Of a stretch of DNA of 48,728 bases, positions 34,775 to 43,221 are shown in pieces. The DNA comes from an uncultured Flavonifractor sp. GTDB lineage: Bacteria > Bacillota > Clostridia > Oscillospirales > Oscillospiraceae. The notes beneath the pieces are model-generated. The model was given only the letters and a program-made list of their open reading frames with translations. It was not told the DNA's origin and made no database searches. The position numbers and the translations under genes are program-made. Where the stretch lies: positions 1-48,728 of the forward strand of contig CANSQX010000004.1 of NCBI GenBank assembly GCA_947649225.1. The letters run 5' to 3'. Each line of letters begins with the position of its first letter. Position 1 is the first letter of the stretch.

Positions 34775-35350
34775 ATGGGTCAGGCAAAAGCCGGAGGCGT
34801 CAAGTACGTAAAAAAGGTAAATTTCAAGCATCTGTTGATCATTGCCGTTGTGTTGGTTGCGGCGCTGTCCTTTAACAAGCTCACCCACTTCACCGGAAAA
34901 TTTACCGGCGAGGTCGCAGACGATGACCGGGCCGTCAGCAAAAACGCCGCGGTCTGGGCGGGCGCAGGCCAAGAGACCGTTCTGCCCAACACCGGCATCC
35001 CGGTATACGTCCCCCAGACAGACAGCCTCGTCTTTGACAGCGAAGCGACCAAACAGCCGCTTAACTTGGGCAATCCCGCAGAGAACGAGTATCCCATGAG
35101 CCTGACGCTGCGTGTCCAAGAGAACGATATCTACTCCTCGGGAATTCTTGAGCCTGGCCGGGGCGTCGAGGTGGTGGAGACCCACACCATATTCCAGCCG
35201 GACACCTACCCGGCGGTTATGGTCTACACCTTTTACCATCTCGACGGCTTCCGGCTCAAGGTGATGGATTCCGTGGAGGTCCCTGTCGCCGTCCAGGCGT
35301 CCGGGAGTGGAGAGCGGTATCAAAGCGGGCAAGCGCTCCACAATTCCTAA
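34775..35350 (+). CDS. Membrane-anchored protein of unknown function
   Basis: 191 residues. A basic cytoplasmic N-terminus (about 1-18) is followed by one membrane span (HLLIIAVVLVAALSF) and an outside domain of about 150 residues. That domain has conserved-looking segments (PNTGIPVYVPQTDSL, QPLNLGNPAENEYPM, SSGILEPGRGVEVVETH) and seems beta-rich. No catalytic motif or lipobox is seen. I do not recognise the family. The ATG has AAAGGA 7 bases upstream and lies 24 bases after the hydrogenase stop, so it is cotranscribed with CODH and hydrogenase. A membrane-docking or sensing role is only a guess. Confidence 0.75.
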   Translation: MGQAKAGGVKYVKKVNFKHLLIIAVVLVAALSFNKLTHFTGKFTGEVADDDRAVSKNAAVWAGAGQETVLPNTGIPVYVPQTDSLVFDSEATKQPLNLGNPAENEYPMSLTLRVQENDIYSSGILEPGRGVEVVETHTIFQPDTYPAVMVYTFYHLDGFRLKVMDSVEVPVAVQASGSGERYQSGQALHNS

Positions 35351-35370
35351 ATTTCAGGAGGTAATGAAAC

Positions 35371-36165
35371 ATGGGCAAGTTGACAGGAAAGGCCGCACTC
35401 ATCACAGGCGCGGGGGCCGGCCTGGGGGCCGGGATCTCCGAGGCCTTCGCCAAGCACGGGGCAAAGCTGTGCCTGGTGGACCGGGCCGACACCGTGGAAC
35501 AGACCGCCGCAAGGCTCCGTCAGACCTATGCAGGCCTGGAGGTCATCACCTGTATGGCCGACGTGACCAACGTGGAGGACCTGAAGGCCGCCGCCGGTAA
35601 GGCCGCCGAGGCGTTCGGCGGTCTGGACATCGCCTGCTGCAACGCCGGCGTCTGCAAGCTGGCTAACTTCCTGGAAATGGGCGACGATATCCGTGACTTC
35701 CACATCAACGTCAACATCAAGGGCGTGTGGAACACCTGTAAGGCCGCGATTCCCTACATGCTCGACGCAGGCAAGGGCAGCATCGTGATTGCCTCCTCGG
35801 TCACAGGCGACATCGTGGCCGACCCCGGCGAGAGCGCCTATGCGCTCTCCAAGGCCGCTCTGGTGGGCCTCACCAAGGCGCTGGCCGTGGAGTACGCCCC
35901 CAAGGGGATCCGTGTGAACTGCACCCAGCTGGGCTATGCCCGCACCCCCATGTCCGAGAGCATCGCTAAGGACTCCAACAGCACCAACCTGGACAGCAGC
36001 TTTGTGGACATGGCCAAGGGCATCCCCATGGGCCGTCTGGCCAATCCCACCGAGGTGGGCGAGCTCACCGCTTTCCTGGCCAGCGACGAGGCCAGCTACA
36101 TCACCGGCGCTCAGGTGGTCATTGACGGCGGCAGCACCCTGCCCGAGAGCAACATGGGCGTCTGA
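35371..36165 (+). CDS. Short-chain dehydrogenase/reductase (classical SDR, UcpA-like)
   Basis: 264-residue NAD(P)-dependent oxidoreductase. Rossmann motif TGAGAGLG at about residue 12, NAGV mid-protein, catalytic Ser (IASSVTG) and YALSK Tyr-Lys pair, and the usual C-terminal VVIDGGS. The ATG follows AGGAGG by 9 bases and lies 20 bases after the preceding stop. Substrate cannot be read off. In this context it may oxidise a polyol feeding the diol dehydratase or reduce the aldehyde or a ketone outside the shell; it has no visible encapsulation helix. It is the only candidate alcohol-forming enzyme in the locus. Confidence 0.92.
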   Translation: MGKLTGKAALITGAGAGLGAGISEAFAKHGAKLCLVDRADTVEQTAARLRQTYAGLEVITCMADVTNVEDLKAAAGKAAEAFGGLDIACCNAGVCKLANFLEMGDDIRDFHINVNIKGVWNTCKAAIPYMLDAGKGSIVIASSVTGDIVADPGESAYALSKAALVGLTKALAVEYAPKGIRVNCTQLGYARTPMSESIAKDSNSTNLDSSFVDMAKGIPMGRLANPTEVGELTAFLASDEASYITGAQVVIDGGSTLPESNMGV

Positions 36166-36276
36166 GCCCCATCCCGGCTCCGTTCCCGGGCCGCTGCGTC
36201 CCAGGCATCCTCCCATGGGGGCGGGCGGCATTCCCCGCATCGGTTCAAGAAACAGAGAGTTGAGGAGGAATGATTT

Positions 36277-37692
36277 ATGCAGCAGCAGCAAGAAACCGGA
36301 TTAAAAAAGGGCCTGAAATTTATCTATGTGTACGCGATTGCCACCGGCGCTATCTTTACCTTCGTAGCCTATTGGGACACGGTGTTCGTGTCCTACTGCG
36401 GCCCGGCCACCTTCCTCGCCTTCGCGCTGATGACCGTGGCGATCCTGCCCATCGCGTTTGTCTACTGCGAGCTGGCGCCCTTCTTCCCACAGGCGGGCGC
36501 GGAATTGATTTACAATACGGTCGGATTTAACAAGCATGTGGGCTTCTTCTCGGCCTGGTCCATCATGATGGCTTGGATCGCCGTGCCGCCCGCCGCTATT
36601 ATGGCCATCGTGCAGTGGTTCAGCGACAAGGTCTTCCGCGTCAACCTGGACATCACGGCCATTACCATCATCGGCATCGTTCTGCTGTGCGTCTACTGCT
36701 TCATCAGCCTGAACGACATCCAGATCGCCGGCAAGGTGCAGACCATCATGCTGATTGGCGCCATCATCGGCTGCCTCGGCACCGCCATTGCCCTGATCTT
36801 CTTCTCCGGCCACTGGAGCTTCTCCAACTTCTCGCCCTTCTTCCAGTCCACCCTGGGCGACGGCCAATTCGGCGGCTGGTGCATCGGCCTGGCGCTGATC
36901 ATCACCCCCTTCTTCGGCTTTGAGACCGTGCCGCAGATGGTGGAGGAGGGCGACTTCCCCATCAAGGACTCCACCAAGGCCATTTGGGGCTCCGTGGTCA
37001 CCTGCGGCATCATCTACTCCATTTTGTTCTTCTCCGTGGGCGGCCTGGACACCTTCCAGAACCTGATTTACGTCGGCGGCGACCCGGCTAACGGCGAGGT
37101 CTCCTTCCTGACCATCACCGCCATGGAGAATATCCTAGGCTGGTCCGTGTGGCCCCTGATCTACGGTGTGTTCGGCATTCTCTGCGCCATCGGCACCTGC
37201 CTGCTGGGCTTCTGGCTCTCCACCGTGCGCCTGATCTACGCCATGGGCAACGCCAACTATCTGCCCAAGGCCTTTGCGAAGGTTAACAAGCATCAGCAGC
37301 CCATTCTGCCCAACCTGTTCCTGCTGATTATCTCCATCGTGTTCCTGGTGATGCAGAATGCCTCCACCTTCATGAAGGACTTCTTCAACCTGATGGCCTT
37401 TGGCTGCGCCGTGACCTACGCCATCACCACCATCGGCGCCATGCGGATCCGCAAAAAATATCCCCACTGGGTCAGCAGCTACAAGCTCCCCGGCGGCCAG
37501 GCCACCCGGGTTCTGGCTCTCATCATTGCCTGCGTGATCGCCGTCGGCACCTGTATCGGTCAGGGTGTGGGCAGCTGGATCTCCTTCGGCGTCTACATGG
37601 GCATCGGTGTGATCCTCTGGATCACCATGCTGGTCAAGTGGCGGACCCAGAAGGTAAAGTGGATCACGCCGGACGGCGAGATGGAATTCTAA
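36277..37692 (+). CDS. APC-superfamily permease
   Basis: 471-residue inner-membrane transporter with about 12 hydrophobic helices, in the amino acid-polyamine-organocation superfamily. The TM1 substrate loop, usually GSGIF, reads ATGAIFTF. TM2-3 (CELAPFFPQAGAELIYN) and GFFSAWSIMMAW are typical APC segments. The ATG follows GAGGAGG by 8 bases. It is within the operon that ends with an encapsulated cupin. APC carriers usually move amino acids or amines such as ethanolamine, not uncharged diols, so either the true pathway substrate or precursor is amine-bearing or this carrier does another job. Confidence 0.9.
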   Translation: MQQQQETGLKKGLKFIYVYAIATGAIFTFVAYWDTVFVSYCGPATFLAFALMTVAILPIAFVYCELAPFFPQAGAELIYNTVGFNKHVGFFSAWSIMMAWIAVPPAAIMAIVQWFSDKVFRVNLDITAITIIGIVLLCVYCFISLNDIQIAGKVQTIMLIGAIIGCLGTAIALIFFSGHWSFSNFSPFFQSTLGDGQFGGWCIGLALIITPFFGFETVPQMVEEGDFPIKDSTKAIWGSVVTCGIIYSILFFSVGGLDTFQNLIYVGGDPANGEVSFLTITAMENILGWSVWPLIYGVFGILCAIGTCLLGFWLSTVRLIYAMGNANYLPKAFAKVNKHQQPILPNLFLLIISIVFLVMQNASTFMKDFFNLMAFGCAVTYAITTIGAMRIRKKYPHWVSSYKLPGGQATRVLALIIACVIAVGTCIGQGVGSWISFGVYMGIGVILWITMLVKWRTQKVKWITPDGEMEF

Positions 37693-37761
37693 CCCTTCCA
37701 CAGACAATTTGACCCCCCACGCCTCTAGGGCGGACACTTTTTGCAAGGAGCAGGATGCCAC

Positions 37762-38199
37762 ATGGAAATCAGCGACAAGCTCATTCAGGAAATTGTGCAT
37801 CGGGTCGTGCAGGAGGCCGCAAAGGCCTCCAGTCCCGGGTTTGAAAAGCAAATTGCGCCCAGCGGCGTCATCGGGATTAAGACCTCCACCGTCCAGTGCG
37901 AGCCCTTCGGCCAGCCGGGCGTCACCCTCAAGGACGTGGTCACACTGGAGGAGTCCCCCCGTATGGGCTGCGGCCTCATGGAGCTGGACCACACCAGCTT
38001 TGAGTGGACGCTGACCTACGATGAGTTTATCTCGGTGCTGGACGGCACCCTGGAGATTGAGACGGACGGCACTGTCATCACGGGGAACCGGGGGGATATC
38101 CTCCACATCCCCAAGGGCAGCCACGTCCACTATCAAACTCCGACCACAGCCCGGTACGCCTATTTTGTGTATCCGGCCAACTGGGCGGAGCAGTCCTGA
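37762..38199 (+). CDS. EutQ-like cupin with N-terminal encapsulation helix
   Basis: 145 residues. Residues 1-21 (MEISDKLIQEIVHRVVQEAA) form an amphipathic helix like that of PduL, marking it as probable microcompartment cargo. The rest is a cupin of the EutQ family: LTYDEFISVLDGTLEIE (cupin 1 without metal-binding His pair) and GDILHIPKGSHVHY (cupin 2). EutQ from ethanolamine systems has been reported to have acetate kinase activity, so a role in acyl-phosphate use is possible but unproven. The ATG at 37762 has AAGGAG 11 bases upstream. It is the last gene of the CODH/hydrogenase operon, tying that operon to the organelle. Confidence 0.88.
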   Translation: MEISDKLIQEIVHRVVQEAAKASSPGFEKQIAPSGVIGIKTSTVQCEPFGQPGVTLKDVVTLEESPRMGCGLMELDHTSFEWTLTYDEFISVLDGTLEIETDGTVITGNRGDILHIPKGSHVHYQTPTTARYAYFVYPANWAEQS

Positions 38200-38275
38200 C
38201 CGGGCAGCCGGGAAAAAATGAGGGCGGGCCCCTGAACCACACGCCCTGCCGGTTCGTTCCATCTGCCGGCAGAAT

Positions 38276-38317
38276 AAAAGTGACCGCGCCTCTCTCCAAA
38301 GAGGCGCGGTCACTTTT
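38276..38317. terminator. Bidirectional terminator between cupin and SLH genes
   Basis: Perfect 18-bp stem AAAAGTGACCGCGCCTCT / AGAGGCGCGGTCACTTTT with a 6-base loop. It ends both the plus-strand CODH-to-cupin operon and the minus-strand SLH gene. Confidence 0.92.
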
Positions 38318-38328
38318 ATCCGTTCATG

Positions 38329-39639
38329 TCACCAGGAGAACAGGCCGCCGGTGTCCCGGCTGTCCAGAACCTCCAGGGCGCCGCAGAGCAGCTGGGCGGC
38401 CTCCGCCCGGGTCAGGGCGTCCGCCAGGCCGTCCCCGCCGTCCAGAAGCCCGCAGCTCTCCAGGTTGGCCGCCGACTGCACCGCCCACACCGGCGCGGCG
38501 GCCCCGAGCGCATAGAGCGTGGGCTCGGACACATCGGCCACCTGGAGGGTCCGGTCCAGCAGGACGGCGGCCTCCGCCCGGGTAATCGGGGCGTCGGGGG
38601 CAAACACCACCTGTCCGTCCTCCCCCAGGCTGCCCTGGACCAGTCCGGCCCGCAGGGCGGAGGACACATAGGGCTTGGCCCAGGCCGCAATGGCCCCGTC
38701 GTCGGCAAAGCCGGTGCGGGTCACATCCTCCAGCAGCTCCACCTGCGCCATATCCATGGCCATGGCCACAAACTGGCTGCGGGTCACCGCCGCCTCCGGC
38801 TGGAAAAAGTACCGGCCGCCCACGCGCGCTCCGACGAAGACCCCCTCCTCCGCCAGGCGGACGGCGGCCTTGTGGGCCGGGTTGCCGTCCATATCGGCGT
38901 AGGTCACTTTGCCGGCCGTCTTCTCAATCTTGATCTTCACGGTGGCCGGCTCGGAGGTGTTGCCCACCGCATCCACCGCCACATAGGTGAAGGAGTCCTT
39001 GCCGGTCTTGTTCTCATAGGGCGTGTACACAAAGGTGTTGGAGCCGTCCTCGGGCAACGTGACTGCACCCCGGGCGGGCTTGTCCACCAGACGGAAGGTC
39101 AGCAGGTCGCCCTCCGGGTCGGCGGCGGCAAAACGCTCTGTGATCGCCACGTTTTTATAGGTGGAGAGAGACAGATCCTCCGCCGTGGGGGCGGTGTTCT
39201 GGGCGGTCAGAAGGTGGAGGCCCACCGTCACCGCCCCGCCGGACACGCCGCTGCGGAACTGCGGCACAAAGGTAAAGCTGGCGGACTGCGCGGCTCCCTC
39301 CTCCAGGAAGCGGAAGCACAGGCCGTCCACGGCGTGCATGGACACAATATCGCCCACGGCCAGCGGGGTGTCTCCCAGGGTCAGGATCCCGGCGCCGGGA
39401 TCGGGGAGGGACTCCACCACAATGGCGTCCAGGGTCTCCCGCCCCTCCACCTGGAAATCTCCGGCGGAGAAGGAGATGGCCTGGCCGCTGAGGCTACTCT
39501 TGGAAAAGGCCGTCACGGCGGCGATCTCATCGCCGCCCCCCAGGATAAAACGCGCAGAGGCGGGCAGGGCGGCCGAGAGGAGCAGGGCGGTCAGGACCGC
39601 CAGGGACAGGGTGCGGTGCAGACAGGACAGATGCTTCAA
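38329..39639 (-). CDS. SLH-domain cell-surface protein with cadherin-like repeat
   Basis: 436-residue secreted protein. The TTG start at 39639 has AAGGAGG 8 bases upstream and gives a signal peptide (about 1-29, hydrophobic LAVLTALLLSAALPASA). The middle has a bacterial Ig/cadherin-like domain (about 150-245; ADPEGDLLTFRLV, GKDSFTYVAVDAVGN). Three SLH repeats fill the C-terminal half and should bind secondary cell-wall polymer. The second SLH repeat keeps the FAPDAPITRAEAAVLL motif. A TATAAT lies on this strand at 39705-39710 but without a good -35. Structural role at the cell surface is likely; no enzyme motif seen. Confidence 0.85.
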   Translation of the reverse strand: MKHLSCLHRTLSLAVLTALLLSAALPASARFILGGGDEIAAVTAFSKSSLSGQAISFSAGDFQVEGRETLDAIVVESLPDPGAGILTLGDTPLAVGDIVSMHAVDGLCFRFLEEGAAQSASFTFVPQFRSGVSGGAVTVGLHLLTAQNTAPTAEDLSLSTYKNVAITERFAAADPEGDLLTFRLVDKPARGAVTLPEDGSNTFVYTPYENKTGKDSFTYVAVDAVGNTSEPATVKIKIEKTAGKVTYADMDGNPAHKAAVRLAEEGVFVGARVGGRYFFQPEAAVTRSQFVAMAMDMAQVELLEDVTRTGFADDGAIAAWAKPYVSSALRAGLVQGSLGEDGQVVFAPDAPITRAEAAVLLDRTLQVADVSEPTLYALGAAAPVWAVQSAANLESCGLLDGGDGLADALTRAEAAQLLCGALEVLDSRDTGGLFSW

Positions 39640-39749
39640 GGCAATGACCTCCTTAACAGGCACAAAATGGGGTTCTGTCCCTAGCCTTTGCCGCAGGAGG
39701 CCAAATTATACCGCCGCCGGACCGCATTCCGGCCGCTTGACGGCGCCCT

Positions 39750-40988
39750 CTACCGCTCGTTTCTGTCCCTCAGCCAGCTGGGGAGGGAGCGCATCTTGAT
39801 GCCGGACACCACCCCCATGGCTGCGAACATCGTAAGAATGGAGGTACCGCCGTAGCTGATAAAGGGCAGGGTGAGTCCCACCACCGGAAACACATAGAGG
39901 CACATCCCCACGTTGACCCCCACCTGAATGAGCAGCATCCCGGCGTAGCCCATGGCGATCAGGGCGGACTGGGGAGAGCTGGCCCGGCGGGCCACCCAGA
40001 TGCACCGGGCAATGATGGCCCCCAGCAGCAGCAGCAACGCCACGCACCCCGCCAGCCCCAGCTCCTCGCCGCAGACAGCGAAGATCTCGTCGGTGTACCG
40101 GGCGGGGAGGGTGGTGGAATAAGGGCTCTGGGTCTGAATGCCCTGGAGATAGCCCTGCCCGGTAAGTCCCCCGCTGCCGATGGCCAGAATGCTGCGGGTC
40201 TGCTGCCAGCCCTTGCCCAGGGTCTGTTCATAGACGCTCTCGGCGCTGGTGTTGCCCAGAATGTGGTCGAAGACCACGGTGAAACGGGCGGTCAGATAGC
40301 TGGGGATCTTGTCCCAGATGAGGAACAGGCCCCCCAGGCCCCCGCCGATGCCCAGCAGGAACCAGCGCTTGCGCACCCCGGCCATCCAGGCCATAACCAC
40401 AAACAGGAACAGGTAGGTGAGCACCATGCCGAAGTCGTGGGAGATCACGGCAATCAAACCGCACATGAGGCCGGTGTGGACCACCAGCTGCACCAGGCCG
40501 GAGAACCTGCGGATCTGCCCCCGCTCCTGGAGCCTGACGCACTGCCAGGCCATCAGGAGGATGAAGGACAGCTTCGCCACCTCAGCGGGCTGAATGTTGA
40601 CGGGCAGAAAGGGCAGGGCCAGCCAGCTCTTGTTGCCGGTGGTCTCGGCCCCGGTGCCCCAGGGGGTCAGCAGGGAGCACAGGATGAGAATATCAAAGCC
40701 CAGCAGGAGCTTCCAGGACTTTTCGGTAAAGAGCTCGATATCCACCGACGAGAGGAGAATATAGACCACGACCCCCATCAGGATGGCCGCCGCCTGCACC
40801 AGCATACACCGCATCCCCTGGGAGCGCTCCAGGTAGCGGGTGGCGCTGTAGATCAGCACGAGCCCATAGCCGCCGGCGGCCAGACACAGGGCCAGCAGCA
40901 GCAAGTCGCCCTTGCGGAAAAAGGCGCGGATGGAGTCGGAGAGCCAGGACAGACGGCCCACCCCCTTCCTTGCAGAGAAAAGTTCCAT
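39750..40988 (-). CDS. FtsW/RodA/SpoVE-family (SEDS) peptidoglycan glycosyltransferase
   Basis: 412-residue SEDS membrane protein with about ten helices that polymerises lipid II. Landmarks: KSWLALPFLPVNIQPAEVAKL, FDHILGN region, the large extracytoplasmic loop with SAIGSGGLTGQGY-type sequence (LAIGSGGLTGQGYLQG), and C-terminal GLTLPFISYGGTSIL. These are conserved in FtsW and RodA. It sits alone, without a penicillin-binding protein neighbour, so RodA versus FtsW cannot be decided from context; GNTSAESVYEQTLGKGWQQTRS is RodA-like. The ATG at 40988 has no clear ribosome site; a downstream GTG is possible. Confidence 0.9.
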   Translation of the reverse strand: MELFSARKGVGRLSWLSDSIRAFFRKGDLLLLALCLAAGGYGLVLIYSATRYLERSQGMRCMLVQAAAILMGVVVYILLSSVDIELFTEKSWKLLLGFDILILCSLLTPWGTGAETTGNKSWLALPFLPVNIQPAEVAKLSFILLMAWQCVRLQERGQIRRFSGLVQLVVHTGLMCGLIAVISHDFGMVLTYLFLFVVMAWMAGVRKRWFLLGIGGGLGGLFLIWDKIPSYLTARFTVVFDHILGNTSAESVYEQTLGKGWQQTRSILAIGSGGLTGQGYLQGIQTQSPYSTTLPARYTDEIFAVCGEELGLAGCVALLLLLGAIIARCIWVARRASSPQSALIAMGYAGMLLIQVGVNVGMCLYVFPVVGLTLPFISYGGTSILTMFAAMGVVSGIKMRSLPSWLRDRNER

Positions 40989-41005
40989 TTAGTTTATCAT
41001 CTTTT

Positions 41006-41034
41006 TTGCGTTTGGTAAACAGTTGTGGTATAAT
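41006..41034 (+). promoter_or_regulatory. Predicted sigma-A promoter for tsaE-tsaB-upp
   Basis: TTGCGT, 17-base spacer, perfect TATAAT, 30 bases before the tsaE start. Confidence 0.65.
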
Positions 41035-41063
41035 CTTTTTCACATTTAACTGTGAGGTGCGCC

Positions 41064-41489
41064 ATGGAAGTGATCACAAACAGCCCGGAGGAGACCGAGG
41101 CCCTGGGCGCGGCCCTGGTGGAACGGCTGGAGGCCGGGGCGGTGGTGGCCTTTACCGGGGACCTGGGGGCGGGAAAGACCGCCTTTGTCCGGGGGATGGC
41201 CCGGGGCCTGGGGATCCCGGGCCGGGTGACCAGCCCCACCTTCACCATCGTCAACGAGTACGAGGGGGGGCGGCTGCCCCTGTTTCACTTTGACATGTAC
41301 CGGCTGGGCTCGGAGGAGGAGCTCTTCGACATCGGCTGGGAGGACTATCTGCGCCGGGGCGGGATCTGCGCCGTGGAGTGGAGCGAGCACATCGCCGGGG
41401 CCCTGGAGCCTGAGACCATCCGGGTGGAGCTCCGGCGGACCGGCGGGGACTGCGGCCGGAGCATTGCGATTTTGGGGGTGGAGCTGTGA
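41064..41489 (+). CDS. tsaE: TsaE, ATPase for tRNA t6A synthesis
   Basis: 141-residue P-loop ATPase of the TsaBDE complex that makes N6-threonylcarbamoyladenosine at position 37 of ANN-decoding tRNAs. Walker A is [19 protein letters not shown], followed by [14 protein letters not shown] and FDMYRL, diagnostic of TsaE. The ATG at 41064 is preceded by GAGG. It overlaps tsaB by 4 bases; the two proteins work together, so the coupling makes sense. Confidence 0.95.
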   Translation: MEVITNSPEETEALGAALVERLEAGAVVAFTGDLGAGKTAFVRGMARGLGIPGRVTSPTFTIVNEYEGGRLPLFHFDMYRLGSEEELFDIGWEDYLRRGGICAVEWSEHIAGALEPETIRVELRRTGGDCGRSIAILGVEL

Positions 41490-42202
41490 ACATTCTGGCG
41501 CTGGAGTCCTCGGCAACGGCCTGCTCTGCGGCCCTGTGTGAGGACGAGACCCTGCTGGCCCAGTCCTTTCAGCACTGCGGCCTCACCCACAGCGTCACCC
41601 TGATGCCCATGGTGGAGGATATGCTGAAAAACTGCGGCCATACCCTCCAGACGGCCGACGTCATCGCGGTGGCGGCGGGGCCGGGGTCCTTTACCGGGCT
41701 GCGCATCGGGGTGGCGGCCGCCAAGGGGCTGGCCTGGGCGGCGGACAAGCCCTGCGCCGCCTGCTCCACCCTGGCCTCCATGGCCTGGCCGCTGGCCCAC
41801 CTGGCGGGGGCCGAGATCTGCGCCGCCATGGACGCCCGGCGCAGCCAGGTGTACAACGCCCGCTTCCGCGCTGCGGGGGACGGCCTGGAGCGCCTCACCC
41901 CCGACCGGGCCATCGGGCTGGACGAGCTGGCCGCCGAGCTGAAAATCAGCGGAAAACCGCAAATACTGGTTGGAGACGGCGCGGTTTTGTGCTATACTAC
42001 CCTTAGCAAGCTGGGACTGGCGGTCCGCCTTGCCCCGCCGCACCTGCGGCTGCAATCCGCGTGGGGGGTGGCGCGCTGTGCGCTGGACCTGGCCCGGACG
42101 GGCGGACTCACCACGGCCGCCGGGCTTGCGCCCGTCTACCACCGCCTCTCCCAGGCGGAGCGGGAACGAAACGAACGCTTAGAAAGAGGGGATCACACAT
42201 GA
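41486..42202 (+). CDS. tsaB: TsaB, t6A synthesis scaffold protein
   Basis: 238-residue inactive glycoprotease-fold partner of TsaD. It starts with GTG inside the GTGA overlap with tsaE. N-terminal [15 protein letters not shown] and the conserved [13 protein letters not shown] are hallmark TsaB motifs; the metal site of TsaD is lacking as expected. It overlaps upp by 4 bases (ATGA). tsaD is not in the window. Confidence 0.95.
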   Translation: MNILALESSATACSAALCEDETLLAQSFQHCGLTHSVTLMPMVEDMLKNCGHTLQTADVIAVAAGPGSFTGLRIGVAAAKGLAWAADKPCAACSTLASMAWPLAHLAGAEICAAMDARRSQVYNARFRAAGDGLERLTPDRAIGLDELAAELKISGKPQILVGDGAVLCYTTLSKLGLAVRLAPPHLRLQSAWGVARCALDLARTGGLTTAAGLAPVYHRLSQAERERNERLERGDHT

Positions 42203-42834
42203 ATATGGAACATGTACATGTTCTGGACCATCCGCTGCTCCAGCATAAGCTCGCCATCCTCCGGGACGAAAGCACCGGCGTCAAGGACTTCCGCCAGGTC
42301 GTCTCCGAGATCGCCTCCCTCATGTGCTACGAGGCCACCCGGGATCTGCCCCTGGAGGAGGTGGAGATCAAGACCCCTGTGGCCACCGGCCGATTCAAGT
42401 CCATTGCTGGCAAAAAGCTGGCCATTGTCCCCGTCCTCCGGGCGGGCCTGGGTATGGTGGACGGCATTCTCACCCTGATCCCCTCTGTGAAGGTGGGCCA
42501 TATCGGCCTCTACCGGGACCCGGATACCCTGGAGCCGGTGGAGTACTACTGCAAGATGCCCACCGATATCGCCGAGCGGGAGGTCATCATCCTGGACCCC
42601 ATGCTGGCTACCGGCGGCTCCGCCTCGGCCGCCATCCAGCTCATCAAAAATTACGAGGTCAAGCACGTCAAGCTGATGAACATCATCGCCGCCCCTGAGG
42701 GCATCGAGCGGGTCCACCGGGATCACCCCGACGTGGACATCTATGTGGCCGCCGTGGACGAAAAGCTCAACGAGCACGGCTACATCGTCCCCGGTCTGGG
42801 GGATGCGGGAGACCGGATTTTCGGCACAAAATAA
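42199..42834 (+). CDS. upp: Uracil phosphoribosyltransferase
   Basis: 211-residue enzyme converting uracil plus PRPP to UMP in pyrimidine salvage. The PRPP loop is [16 protein letters not shown]; the C-terminal [14 protein letters not shown] binds uracil. N-terminal [16 protein letters not shown] is the typical start. The ATG at 42199 overlaps the tsaB stop by 4 bases, so it is the third gene of the tsaE-tsaB-upp operon. Length matches the family (about 209). Confidence 0.96.
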   Translation: MNMEHVHVLDHPLLQHKLAILRDESTGVKDFRQVVSEIASLMCYEATRDLPLEEVEIKTPVATGRFKSIAGKKLAIVPVLRAGLGMVDGILTLIPSVKVGHIGLYRDPDTLEPVEYYCKMPTDIAEREVIILDPMLATGGSASAAIQLIKNYEVKHVKLMNIIAAPEGIERVHRDHPDVDIYVAAVDEKLNEHGYIVPGLGDAGDRIFGTK

Positions 42835-42928
42835 TCCGCGGGCGCCTGGACGGGAAGAGGAATTCTTTGTCCCCGTTTCGTCCTGTCCCTCCTCCCCTGA
42901 AATGAGCACAATCCTCCGAAGCTTGAGA

Positions 42929-43019
42929 CGCCTTGCAGGGGTGGATCGTATCCGCCCCTGCAAGGCGCATTTCGTTCGAAGGGGCGGGTCCTCCCCGCCC
43001 CTACCGGCGTCATGCCGGT
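42929..43019. repeat. Three consecutive GC-rich hairpins after upp
   Basis: Within the 387-base gap 42835-43221: CGCCTTGCAGGGG/CCCCTGCAAGGCG (42929-42967), AGGGGCGGG/CCCGCCCCT (42980-43002) and ACCGGC/GCCGGT (43003-43019). They look like a dispersed palindromic intergenic element of the REP type. No gene is seen in the gap. Confidence 0.6.
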
Positions 43020-43178
43020 AATTTTCGAAGATTGCGACGGGCCTCTTTTGGCTCACCATAAAGAAATGGCAAAAGACGTGAGGTTTTGAGCGGGGGGATC
43101 GTGTGAAAGGGGGGCGAAGCCCCGCTTTCGCCGTTCAAGAGCCCGCCCGCAGGGGGCCGGCGTTTTTATCGACAGCCT

Positions 43179-43209
43179 GGGCCGGATGCAGTGCATCCGG
43201 CCCTTTTTT
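43179..43209 (+). terminator. Intrinsic terminator of the tsaE-tsaB-upp operon
   Basis: Stem GGGCCGGATGCA/TGCATCCGGCCC closed by a single G, followed by TTTTTT. It lies 345 bases after upp and just before the convergent kinase gene. Confidence 0.8.
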
Positions 43210-43221
43210 CATCTTTCCCAT

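Noticed and set aside
33179-35341. Minus-strand 720-codon open frame antisense to the hydrogenase and anchored protein
   Set aside because: No motif; the plus-strand hydrogenase explains the region fully.
42835-43221. Small open frames in the gap after upp
   Set aside because: They run through palindromic repeats; hairpins and a terminator account for the sequence.
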